Part shown: in pieces, positions 36,201-46,485 of the stretch
How positions within the stretch are numbered: position 1 is the first letter of the stretch
Layout of the letters: every line of letters starts with the position of its first letter
Origin: Sipunculus nudus
Lineage: Eukaryota; Annelida; Sipuncula; Golfingiida; Sipunculidae
NCBI GenBank assembly: GCA_026874595.1
Contig: CM049308.1
Location: forward strand, 52,277,624-52,341,623
DNA: 64,000 bases
Reading direction: 5' to 3'
Position numbers and translations under genes: made by a program
Notes under the pieces: model-generated
The model's input: only the letters and a program-made list of their open reading frames with translations
Database searches by the model: none
Told to the model about the DNA's origin: nothing

Positions 36201-36701
36201 TTCCTAGGTTTTGACACATTATAATGTTAATTACCTTTTATTTATAAATGGCATACAATTTTTTACATTTTTATGTAATAAAAGTGAATGTTGTAATTTC
36301 TAGTTAAGACTAAGACCTTTTTGTCTTATTTACTTCATATTTAGAGATATATTGTCTTATTTACTTCACGCAATGAACTTTTGTCATATTTACCCCTTTA
36401 CCTTTTTATATACAAACCATAGTAACTTATTCATCCATTTTAATTATTAATACTTTTTATATGATAGGAGAGTATAAACCTGTTTTGTCACGTGACTCCT
36501 TTTGTAAGATATTGTTGTGCCGTGCTCCCTTGCTGCCTGGGTCTCTTTCACGTAGCGGGTTATTGTCGCTCTGCTGAGCCCGTAATCTCTTGCTACAGCC
36601 CTAACTGGACGGTTTTTGTTGACGACCTCCTCGACTGCTCTTCTCATAACATCGGCAGTGAAGAGCCCTCTGTTGCTTTTTCGGACTTTTGTCCGGGGCA
36701 T
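33223..36701 (-). pseudogene. Pogo-like transposase with proline-rich tail (broken)
   Basis: Exon 1 (36701 down to 36480) starts MPRTKVRKSNRG and carries a Psq/CENP-B-type helix-turn-helix (AVARDYGLSRATITRYV). Donor GTTTAT and acceptor TTTCAG join it in phase 0 to exon 2 (35942 down to 33223), giving KQ|VFTAEEERALADYV. Exon 2 has the CENP-B-like region, then a DDE/D core: WNLDETGV, LLVMDNHESHL, and HRMQPLDVSMYGPFK. The C-terminal 584 codons hold 18 proline-rich 17-residue units, a KRKRAK basic patch, an acidic SSSEEDTEE, and a final Tudor/SH3-like GDYVLVDFA...YVGLVKT. Breaks are TAG at 35799-35801 (where Trp is usual), TAA at 35439-35441, and a one-base shift near 35050. The minus-strand 584-codon tail itself is intact. 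The predicted ancestral length is about 980 residues. Confidence 0.75.
33955..34885 (-). repeat. 51-bp coding minisatellite, 18 units, 102-bp higher order
   Basis: Each unit encodes PPPSTTQPQPGPSADVV with small variation. In the middle of the array, neighbouring units alternate between GGTTGAGTGGTGG and GGTTGGGTGGTGG and between CCAGGCTGT and CCAGGCTGC, giving a two-unit (102-bp) period. The period is a multiple of three, so other frames also stay open (for example 33870-34913 on the minus strand and 33915-34538 on the plus strand). Those are shadows. Confidence 0.9.
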
Positions 36702-37538
36702 ATTGATAGTCCTGAAATTATGTTTAAAAGTATCAATATCACATATTATGGCTAAACGAATACTACAGATGGGACCTATACTAAGCAAATTGCTTATCTG
36801 GGCAGTTGGCAGCATGATACTTGGCATAATGCCAAACAAACTATGTGATAACCTATAAATGCCAATACCAACTTTAACTTTGAAGTACTAACACCGTCCT
36901 TCCGAAAGGAAATTGGGGCAAAGTGGTTTTGATAACCTATGGGGACCAATGAGCCACGTCCATGGGGACCAATAAGCCACGTGGCTCATTGGTGAGACGC
37001 GAATCAATGGCGCCAAAGCAGTGATGACAATATGGCAGAAGGTCAGGTGACTTGCAGTTCTGTTGGTAATCAACAGAGGTCAGTAGCTGCTTGAAATGGG
37101 CAACATAGTGACATGGCTCATTGGTCCCCATGGCCCATCGGACCCCAGCCTCCCCTAATCAGTCATAGCTCTTACACCTTGTTTAAGACTAGATGCACAA
37201 CACATCACGCTCAATCCAGAATGATATCAGCCAAAATTCAGTGATTATAATGTTTAGTTCATGAGGCTCAATGTTGATGCTATATACAGGAAAAAATATG
37301 TATACGTATAGTGTTCAAAAATATATCCGGTAATATGTAATTACTGAAGATACACTCACTGTAATGATTAAGAGGACACGTGATCATGGATCAGAAATGT
37401 GGAAGGCAGTGCTGCTGACATGTACAGATAGGACTTGGTGTACTAAAAACTTATAATACGCAAAAGTTAGATTAATAAATGGGAACAGACTTTAATGTGG
37501 TTTATAGTTCAACAGTGACATGTAGTTATTTTTTCCAG

Positions 37539-38289
37539 GCATGGCTACCTCTCGAAGATGAAGGGGATTTTAGGCAGAGTCGTCATGGCACTTCACATTG
37601 CTGGCAAAGCCGCAACTATGGCCTTAGCACAACAAATGGAGAGAGATCACCTAGACCTGGAGGCTGCCAAAAGACGATGGGAGACCTTCACTGCAGCTCT
37701 CCCAGACAGGCTGCCTGTTGCATCCTCCCAAGACAGCACTAGTGTGCACACGCAAGGTGAAGCCAGGATTTCTGCTGGTGCAGCGTCGACAGATGGGTCA
37801 GTGACACCCAGCTTGTCAGAGATCTCTGACACAAATGATTCAACCCTGTCTGAGCAGGCAGCCATATTTAGCACTTGTTCCAACAGCTGTTGAATTGGGC
37901 AATGCCCTACCCCGACAAAACCAGCCCAGGAACAAACAGGTTGCCGTAAACACTGTTGAAAGCGGTATCGAACTGATTAGATATTTTACAGAAAACTATT
38001 TCAAGCTACTTGGCAGCACGGACTTTGAGATTTGATAAGTGTGCCAGTGAACGCAGGGGCCACAAACACCATACCATACGATGGGAATGTAGTAAACCGG
38101 TATGGCCCCTGTATTAAACGCCTAATTCAGTTTGGGGAAACTGTTACAACCACAGGCACTCGTTTTCAGCACTACAATGGTCTAGAAACCGACAACACAT
38201 TGAGTATCGGCGATATACCCATTATAAAAGAACAAGGTAATGAACTCCACCGCTACGCGGGCAAGACAACTTTTTTTTCACAAGTCTGA
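37539..38289 (+). CDS. Candidate 3' exon of the split gene at 32040 (frame breaks)
   Basis: After TTATTTTTTCCAG the frame reads HGYLSKMKGILGRVVMALHI, then an alpha-helical AATMALAQQMERDHLDLEAA, then Ser/Thr-rich linker, stopping at 37893. The next open piece (37835-38035) is in another frame and reads ELIRYFTENYFKLLGSTDFE. The following piece (38032-38289) returns to the first frame and reads GATNTIPYDGNVVNRYGPCI. Three overlapping open pieces in one direction suggest either a gene with an unseen intron or a coding exon with two frameshifts. Phase agreement with the 32040-32170 exon is exact. I recognise no family. Confidence 0.4.
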
Positions 38290-38299
38290 TTTCCGGAGA

Positions 38300-38878
38300 A
38301 TTATCCGCTTCACAGGTATGATCACGCGCCTTTTTGTTGAAATCATCTTTATTTACAAGATAAAACTTCCAAATATAAAAGTTCCCCACACTAACCGCGA
38401 ATTCCAGAACGTTTATTCCAGCTGCGACACCGGAGAAAATTGGTTGTATTCAGGAATTAGTAATGATCTAGCATGGTAATTTTTATAAACAAAAATTGAG
38501 TAATTACCCAGTTTATAGTAGTGTACTTATAGTTGTTATGTTAACACTTTTTTAACTCAAGTAATGAAACAAGTGGATGTTGTTAGAATTATCTCTTCAT
38601 TCCTCCTGATGCTGAACCCTGACGCCATTTGAACTGTAAAGTGACACATATATAAAATGTTCTATATTTGTGTTCTTGAGGCTTGTCTGAAATGATTGTG
38701 TGCAATATCTCTTGTATGAATGGAATAGATCCCACTTTTTGTTTAGTTTTTGACAATTGTTTAAATAAAAAAATGTTCTATATTTGTGTTCTTGAGGCTT
38801 TCTGAAATGATTGTGTGCAATATCTCTTGTATGAATGGAATAGAATAGATCCTACTTTTTATATATATATATTTTTTT
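38300..38878. other. Small direct duplication, otherwise featureless
   Basis: AAAATGTTCTATATTTGTGT followed by GATTGTGTGCAATATCTCTT occurs near 38655 and again near 38770, a unit of about 115 bp copied twice. A (TA)n/poly-T tract follows at 38862-38880. Confidence 0.6.
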
Positions 38879-38881
38879 TTG

Positions 38882-39430
38882 GCTCAGCTGACTATGAGTC
38901 ATCTGAGCTATAGTCATGGTCTGTCGTCCATCCAACCATCCATCCTTCCGTGAACAGGTCGTGTCTTGAAACCATGGAACCCACAAATCCAACATAATAC
39001 AAACAGTTGATCTGGCCAAAATCTCCTACCATACAGAAAATTTGGTCGGTAGGACTTCATTCCTGTGAGATATCAAGGGGAAACCGTGTTTTCCATTAAA
39101 AACCCATGGTTACACTTGAAGACTGCCTATTATAAAACCACTAATCTGTTTTTGATCATAATTACTATGCATATTTTTATTTACTTACGCAAACCAGAAA
39201 TTAGGCCAGAATTGCGTAATATATGTTGAATTTTCGGCTACAATTATAATGCACTTTTTCAAAATTCAGGAAATATATTTACTTACTTAACTTCAGAATT
39301 GCTGTAGGTGGATATTTTTTTCAGGGATATAAATATATTCAAGTAAGATACAAATTGTTTACCCAAAATTAGAACTGAATTTTACAGATTTTTAACTTAT
39401 TAGCCTAAATGAAATATGAACACCTTAATT
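38882..39430 (+). mobile_element. Family A element, copy 3
   Basis: It starts with the hairpin GCTCAGCTGACT-ATG-AGTCATCTGAGCT (38882-38909), then a GTCCATCC tract, a CCAAAATCTCCTACCATAC block, TTACACTTGAAGACTGCCTA and further family blocks. No coding. Confidence 0.75.
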
Positions 39431-39603
39431 TTTTTTAAACATTTAAAAGTTTTCATACACCATGCCAAATTGTCTATGTTTAAATAATTCATATTCTTCT
39501 TGTTGCTACATTTAAGATTTTGTGGGGAATAGTTCCAAATGTTCGAGAGGGGAGCTTTAGGGGCTGCAGGGCCACGCCCCATGAAAACATTGTTATCTTT
39601 TTC

Positions 39604-40165
39604 AGCTCAGCTGACTCTGAGTTATCAGAGCTATAATCGTTGTCCATTGTTTGTCGTCTGTCCGTCCGTCCGTCAGTAGATATGGCACGTTTCGAATCCG
39701 TAAGACCGAGGAATCTAAAATTCAGCATAATATTAGAAGTCCCCAAGATCTCAAACCAAGCCGAAAACAGGGTGTTTGCGACATCGTTCCTGTGATAAAT
39801 TAAGGAAATACCTCATTTTTTTTTATTAGAAACCTATTTTCACACTTCAGGACAGCCTAAGATCAAAACCACTCCTATGTTTTTCCAGAAATTTACCATA
39901 TAGATTCCTCTATATAGTTCCTATGTACATGTCACAAATTAAATCTGTATTTTATATTATAAAAAAGTAATGGGCCCAAACATATTGCAGTTTGTAAAAG
40001 TTTAGGAAGAAATATTTGGTCACTTAACACCAATTAATGTTAAAGCTAGGGACTTTTTTAGTAATATATCTTTGATTAATTTAATTGTAAATCTTTTAAA
40101 TTTTTAAAATATTAGCAAAAATATGAATAGGTGCCTAAATTAAACCATGGCACGTTATTTTCTCG
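39604..40165 (+). mobile_element. Family A element, copy 4
   Basis: It begins with the hairpin AGCTCAGCTGACT-CTG-AGTTATCAGAGCT at 39604-39631, followed by GTCCGTCCGTCC and the same ordered blocks, including ATATAGTTCCTATGTACATG near 39912. It sits about 170 bp after copy 3, in the same orientation. Confidence 0.75.
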
Positions 40166-40419
40166 TAATATATTTAATTATATTACAGCTGGGATACATG
40201 TGGATTTAATCTGTTGAATTCTGAAATTTGAAAGTATAAGCTTACAAATTATTCTAATTATTGCAGTTTTTCATATGCTCTAATGTAAATGCATTTTGTG
40301 TATCCATGACCCCACACTTTCTCAATGAAGCCTTGCCTAGGTAACCTTATAAGTGATGCAGCACTGGCAGAACATCTCTGCTGAGATTAACATACACTTA
40401 TTCTCATGGGCTCAACCCC

Positions 40420-40435
40420 CCCCCCCCCCCCCCTC
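40420..40435. repeat. Poly-C tract
   Basis: A run of about 16 C residues. Confidence 0.9.
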
Positions 40436-40848
40436 CATGATTTCATGATTTTACTGTCTCAGTAGACTGGATATTAAAATTGTTTTGTTTTCCCTGCCTG
40501 TTTTTAATATATCAAAATAATTCATTAAATTAAAATTAAATTTTATTCTTTACGTTTATGCAGAGGTGCTGTTACTCCAAACAGTCCCTGTAAGTACCAT
40601 TCAGTTTAATTCCGTATCCTGTATTTATATGCCGAGGTGTTGTAACTCTATGGTGATGCAGTTATAACTGGCACAATCAGCTGAGCACCGTGACCAAAGG
40701 GTCCCTTGTTTTATCAGAGAAGACAATCTGTACATTGTTTAAAATTGCTGTCAAATAAATATCACCCTTTCAACAGAAAAAAAAGTGGAAAACCAACGGT
40801 AAAAAGGAATCGTTAACGGTTAGTAGAAACTATAGATCATGCATTTTA

Positions 40849-41440
40849 ACTCAGCTAACTATAAGTCATCTGAGTGATAGTGGTAGTCCATTGTCCGTCT
40901 TCTGTCCGTCCGTCCGTCGTCCCGTCTGTCCGTTCGTCTGTGTAGCTGTTTGTCCGTGCGACTGGCACGTTTTGAAACCGTTAAATGTCGCCAAAATCTC
41001 TTACCATACCGAAAGTTTTGGTCAGTTCCTTCGAGATATTAGGGAAAAAACTCAATTTTCCATTAAAAACCTATTATCAAAATTCAGCGCTGCCTAATAT
41101 CAAAAACACTGATCTGTTTTTCTTAATATTTACCAGAAGTAATGTTATACATATTTCTTATATACTTGCCAGAAATAAAGTCAGTTAAGTGTAATTTCAA
41201 AATGTTATGGGACCGAACAAAATGGACCCTGTAAAAAATCAGAAGAAATATTTACTCACTTAGAATGTAAAATTTTGAAACTAGAGACTTTTTTCCCCCA
41301 AGTATATAATTTTGTTTTATTAATAATCACTTGTATACCCAAGAATTCTGAAGATCTGAATTTTGTAAATTGTTTAAGTTATTAGCCAAAAAATAAAATC
41401 AGTACCTTAAATTTTGCCCTACCTTTACTATGTCACGTTA
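40849..41440 (+). mobile_element. Family A element, copy 5
   Basis: It starts with the hairpin ACTCAGCTAACT-ATA-AGTCATCTGAGT (40849-40875), followed by GTCCGTCCGTCCGTCGTCC and the family blocks, ending near ACCTTAAATTTTGCCCTAC. Third same-strand copy in 2.6 kb. Confidence 0.75.
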
Positions 41441-41469
41441 TTTTCCTGTGAGTACTATTGATTAGATTT

Positions 41470-42350
41470 TTACAGCATGTAAACGGAAGTATTTAATTTA
41501 TTTATATTATTTACATTAGGACACTAGGAATGCTATTGTCACAGCTCTTGACTTGGCCTTATAACTTTATTGACATTGCAGGAGAAGTTCTAGCAAGAGA
41601 AATATCCACTATAAGTCTTGTTTATTATCATGTTGTTTTTCCAGACGAGTTATCTGTGATTCAACAAGTACAGGTTACCATTACCCAAGAGCAGTCCTTC
41701 CACCAATGATATGGGGGTTAAATATTTATTAAAAATAACTTGCCATAATAGGGCCAAATATAATATAATGAAAAAATACCAAAAGTATCATCTGAAAATG
41801 TATTAAAATAATAGAATGGAAATGAATGATTAATGTAATATTATTTCATAATATGATAGGTATTACGGTGTGTGTATATGTTCATGTGTGTGTATGTTTA
41901 TGTGTGTGTGCGCAATAATTATAAATTATCAGTATAGACGTAATCTACTTGCAGCCTATAAAAATAAGAATTATTGTTTGTTTTATATTACCTACATGTA
42001 TAAAATCTAAAGCCATGTTCGTTTTGGACAGTTAATGACAGGTACACGGTAAAGTTTCTCTCCCATATTTTGAAAAGTTTTAAATATGCAGTGTAAAGAG
42101 GACATTTCGGAGGCACCTTTCACAAAATAGACTACTAGCTGTTCTCTAAGATGTCTTTGTATAACGAAGTCAAAGATGAATGGGTGGGGGTACCCGTGTG
42201 TTGGGTTATATTATTTATAGTTCCATGAGAAAAGAAAACTGTACTGCCTATAAATTGAATTGTATGTACCAATTTTGATATTCGGATGGTGGAACTGCGC
42301 ATGTACGTTCCTAACTTGGCACATATCAATATTTGAATGCTCGTGTTTGT
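41470..42350. other. No recognisable feature
   Basis: AT-rich with a (TG)n-like patch at 41868-41910. No gene. Confidence 0.45.
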
Positions 42351-42359
42351 GTTTGGGGA

Positions 42360-42425
42360 GAGCACGGGACTATACTGAGCACGGGACTATACTGAGCACA
42401 GGACGATATTGAGCACGACTATACA
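42360..42425. repeat. 17-bp tandem repeat, about 4 copies
   Basis: GAGCACGGGACTATACT occurs at 42360 and 42377, with diverged copies at 42394 and 42411. Confidence 0.85.
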
Positions 42426-42479
42426 GAGTGAGAGTGTCGAAGCGACAAGGAAGAGTACGTGTGTAAGAGATTATTTTAA

Positions 42480-42505
42480 GACCCCCCGCCCCCCCCCCCC
42501 CCGAC
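42480..42505. repeat. Poly-C tract
   Basis: CCCCCCGCC followed by about 14 C residues, just before the 98-bp satellite. Confidence 0.85.
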
Positions 42506-42537
42506 CCCATCCCCCGAGATATATATGAAACCCTGGA

Positions 42538-43745
42538 GATATATCTTGTCCGGCAAATTGCGGAATTGCTCAAAGGTTGCCCTTCCTTCCAATGTGGGCT
42601 CGGGCTTGCCGTATCGGAGGATTAATATAAGTCTAAAGTTGCTAAATTGTCGGCAATTTGCGAGCCTGTTAGACAGTGGCCACTCTGTGTTATCTCCTCT
42701 GGGCCTCCCCTATCGGAGGATTCAGAGAACTACAAAGTTGCTAAATTGCCGGCAATTTGCGGAGTTGCTAGAAGAAGGCCCTTATGTGCATGACCGCGGG
42801 GGGCTCACTCTAGCGGAGAAATCAGCTACAAAGTTGCTAAATTGTCGGCAAATTTGCGGAATTGCTTGATGGGGGCCCTCCATTTCAATCTCGGCTGGGG
42901 TTCCTCCTATTGGATGATTCATATAACTCCATTGTTGCTTAATTGCCAGCAATTTGCGGAATGGGTAGACAGGGGCCCCTCGTTTCAATCTGGGCTAGGG
43001 TTTCCCTTATCGGAGGATTAAGAGAACTTCAAAGTTGCTAAATTGCTGGCAATTTGCGGAATTGCTAGATGAGGGGTCCCTCAGTGTATGACGCCGGGGC
43101 TTACTCTACCGGAGCAATGAGAGTACTACAAAGTTGCTAAATTGCCGGCAAATTGCGGAGTTGTTAGTGGGGGCTTTCATTTGTTTGCAGCCTGAGCTCC
43201 CCCTAGCGGAATTGCTAGACGGGGGCACTTCATTTCATTGTCGCCTGGGACTCCGTTAGAGTAATCTCTTCTTGGCCTCCCCTATCGGAGGATTCAGAGA
43301 ACTTCAAAGTTGCTAAATTGCTGGCAATTTGCGGAATTGCTTGATGGGGGCCCTCCATTTCAATCTGGGCTAGGGCTCACTCTATCGGAGCAATGAGAGA
43401 ACTACAAAGTTACTAAATTGCCGGCAAATTGCGGAATTGTTAGAGGGTTGGGGTTTCATTTGTTTGCAGCCTAAGCTCCCTCTAGCGGATGAATAAGATC
43501 ACTCGAAAATTGCTAGCAAATTGCGGAATCGCTAGATGGGGGCACTTCATTTCATTGTCGCCTGGGACTCCCCCCATCGGGAGGATTATGAGAACTTCGC
43601 CTGGGGCTCCCTCTAACGGAGGATTATGAGATCTTCAAAGTTGAAATATTGCCAGCAAATTGCGTGTATGAGAGAGGTCTTCCCTACCGAATGGCAAAGT
43701 TGCTTCCAAAGTTGTTTTATTGCGTATTATAATTCAAAATTGCTG
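42538..43745. repeat. 98-bp satellite array, about 11 units
   Basis: Units begin with AAAGTTGCTAAATTG near 42635, 42733, 42829, 42931, 43031, 43129, 43306 and 43405, about 98 bp apart, with partial units at both edges and near 43205, 43500 and 43640. Each has the near-palindrome AATTGCCGGCAATTTGCGGA, a TTTCAATCTGGGCT-like stretch and CCCTATCGGAGGATT. Diverged units reappear at about 49311-49420, so the Harbinger element inserted inside or at the edge of this array. Confidence 0.85.
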
Positions 43746-43973
43746 GTTACCTGGGGCCTGTTGCATAACAGCATCGCAAGGCTGCGAGGCGTCGCAACAG
43801 CCTCGCAAGGTCCATGGTCAGTTGCATAAAGGATTGCAGAGATGCGACGTATCGCAAACCACCCGTAATTTGCGATGTCAAAATCGGGCTCGCAAGCCCA
43901 TCGCAAGTGTATTTCCAGTATAAGATTGAACAGACACAGGCTGTTCTCAGAAAAGAAAGTCCCACGTGTCAGC

Positions 43974-46224
43974 ATGGCGGCAATTTACCATCTGATACAG
44001 AACGAAGTGGACGAACTGTACCGAAACGCATTTCGTAGGGAACGTGTGTTTCGAGATCGAACACACCCGCTGGATACTTTGACTGATGATGAACTCATTG
44101 CAAAGTATAGGTTGAATCGGGAAGCCATACTAAGTTTATGTAATGAACTTAAAGGCGATATCGAATCGTCAACAAGACGTAACCATGCTGTTCAAGTAAC
44201 ATTACAGGTTTTAACGGCACTACGATTTTATGGAACCGGAAGTTTTCAGGCAGTAGATAGCCACGGTATTCACAAATCAACAGTTTCAAGGTGCATACAC
44301 AGAGTGTCTAATGAGCTGTGTAGAAGAGTCAACAGGTATATCTCATTTCCCAGTGCCGAGCAAGGACAGCGTGAACTAAAACAGAAATTTCACGATTTCG
44401 CAAGTTTTCCAAATACTTTGGGAGCAGTTGATGGAAGCTTGATTATAATAAGGAAGCCTTCAGCAGATGAACATTTATATTTGTGTAGGAAGGGATTTCA
44501 CGCAATTAATATTCAAGCTATCGCTGAACAATCACGTAAATTCATCAGTGCTGTGGTGCAGTATCCAGGCAGTATTCACGACAGCTATATTTGGGAAAAC
44601 AGTACCATTGCCGAGAAGTTCCGTAATGGTGAAATGGGAAATAGCTAGCTACTTGGTGACAGTGGGTGAGTATATGATCTTTAATGAACACAGAATTCAC
44701 ATTTTGCAAAAAAAAAAAAAATGTTTATTTGATAGAATTACAGCAATATACAACATAGCAGAAAATCCCTGACCCGCAAGAATTATTCTAACATGCAGTA
44801 TGTTTTATGTTACTCATGTATTAGCACAGATAGTTATAACGTATATGTAAGTCCGACTCATCATAGACATCGCTCTTAACCAACATCTGAGCAGAAATAT
44901 TTGGTAACCTTAATATATACGCTATAATAGTTCAAAGTCAAATAAAACAAAAAAGGCAATGATCATGTATTTCAGTTTATAAAAAAGCCTAAACGATCAT
45001 TATCCACTTTTATGAACTTTTGTCTAAAAAAATGTTATTGCTCATTCGTAGACCCCAGAGATTTGTATAATTCTGCTACATTTTGTCATAAACAGATTAC
45101 AAAAATAAAATGCATGATTTACATATAAAGAAATACAACCTTTATATATGTTATGATAAGAAATAAAATTAAACTTTATCAACCAAAAACTAGATAAAAT
45201 GCATGCATTGCTCCTAAGTAAAACAACAGCAAGCAAATGTCTATAGTTTTAGAGTGCATGGGTATGGCTTGTTGCTGATCATCAAATTTTCCAAACTTGT
45301 GTTAAGAAATTGAAAATTCTAGTGTTTATTTATGGACCCAGAAGACTTTTACTGAATTGGCAAATGCTAGAATAGACATATTACTAATACAAAATATATG
45401 ATTTAAATCAAAAGAAATCTCAGCTAGTGAGAATGACTACCTCGGAAAATAAATATTAATAAGGCATCCAGTCGTCTAGTAAGCAGCCATCAGTGATGCT
45501 CTCTGCCAAACTGTTAAAGTAGTCTTCTATACACTGATGAGGACAGTCGCGTGAATGACAAGGGTCGACATGAAGAAGAAGTACGCCCATCATATCCAGG
45601 AAATGCTCCAGAAAGGGGCCGTCATATTGCTTGTCGAATGTCAGTGTTGCAACAAGTTTTTCTTTAACCCGAAGTTTTAGAAATCTTGCTAATTCAAAGG
45701 CCCTTGAGCAGTCATGCGCCGCCATGAACACAAGGCAAGCCATCTGAAATAAGAAAAGGTATTATTTGGTTAAATTACAAACCTTTTATACATAATGTAT
45801 GTTAATGTTATATAAATTATCTTTTTTTTCAAGAATTTTTCATTATTCCTGTATATAAATTATAGATACCCACTGCTCCCGTACCTGCTCACACCTGTGC
45901 GTGAACCTAGAAACTGGGGAGAAGAAAGATACAATGCCCGTCACAAAAGAGCTCGAAGTGTTGTAGAACAAGCCTTTGGTGTTCTCAAGATGAGATTTCT
46001 TTGCCTGCATAAATATGGAGGATGTTTGGTTTTACTCGCCTCAACGATGTGTGCGCATTATCACCGCTTCCCTTGTGCTACACAATATTTGCATTGACAA
46101 CAATATACCAATCGAAGATAAGGAGAATGACGTGGGCCCTCAAGTAAATGAGGAAGAGCTTAATGCTGCACAAAGTGGACTTAATGTAAGAAATGAACTT
46201 ATAAGAGTGCGTTTTTCAAACTGA
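43974..46224 (+). pseudogene. Harbinger DDE transposase (HARBI1-like), broken
   Basis: The ATG at 43974 opens 224 codons. An HTH-like segment (GIHKSTVSRCIHRV, residues 98-111) is followed by catalytic D153 in GAVDGSLI and D203 in YPGSIHDSY. An in-frame TAG at 44645-44647 follows GNS and is followed directly by LLGDSG, where the family usually has another residue. A GTGAGT donor after LLGDSG and an acceptor TTATAG at about 45865 join cleanly to YPLLPYLLTP, then RARSVVEQAFGVLKMRF, which carries the third catalytic residue (Glu). After KYGG a one-base shift moves to the frame SPQRCVRIITASLVLHNICI and the acidic C-terminus (stop 46222-46224). Nonsense plus frameshift make this copy inactive. The intron of about 1.2 kb holds another ORF on the opposite strand. 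Confidence 0.85.
45456..45743 (-). CDS. ORF in the Harbinger transposase intron, opposite strand
   Basis: The 95-codon frame reads LARFLKLRVKEKLVATLTFD, then LHVDPCHSRDCPHQCIEDYF, and ends LLDDWMPY-stop. The bases before the first ATG (TTATTTCAG) form a good splice acceptor, so the frame may be the last exon of a longer minus-strand transcript. The Myb gene lies upstream on the same strand but has its own stop, so fusion with it would require alternative splicing. Balanced composition supports coding. I recognise no family; a third Harbinger-encoded protein is possible. Confidence 0.4.
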   Translation of the reverse strand: MACLVFMAAHDCSRAFELARFLKLRVKEKLVATLTFDKQYDGPFLEHFLDMMGVLLLHVDPCHSRDCPHQCIEDYFNSLAESITDGCLLDDWMPY

Positions 46225-46485
46225 TATTTTGATACGAAGCCTATTGCAAGCATGCAGGTGATGACACCAGCATTAACGGAAGGAAATGCAGGGAAAGAAA
46301 GTTTAGAAGAATATTTCCTGGATTTTGATAATCCCGATTAAAATATAATACAGATTGTTTGGCTGCAGATTACATGAAAATAATTTTGTCTCCAAGGAAA
46401 TTAAAATGTCATGTTTTAATAAAGTGTTGAAAACATGAATAGAGAGAAAAGTGTATTGTGCATCTTTACTCAGGAAACAGGACAT

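Larger units (their letters stand above)
32896..37155 (-). mobile_element. Complete pogo-like DNA transposon with TA target site
   Basis: The 4260-bp element has terminal inverted repeats of about 27 bp: GGGGGAGCTGGGGTCCGATG at the left, and the inverse of GGGGAGGCTGGGGTCCGATG at the right. It is flanked by TA at 32894-32895 and 37156-37157, the target duplication typical of Tc1/mariner/pogo elements. A second inner motif, GGCTCATTGGTCCCC in either orientation, recurs near both ends (33079-33093, 36938-36990 and 37116-37130). One broken gene is encoded on the minus strand. The element lies in the inferred intron of the gene at 32040/37539. Confidence 0.85.

Noticed and set aside
44667-45865. 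Independent gene in the Harbinger intron on the plus strand
   Set aside because: Plus strand there is stop-dense; only the minus-strand ORF at 45456-45743 is worth keeping.
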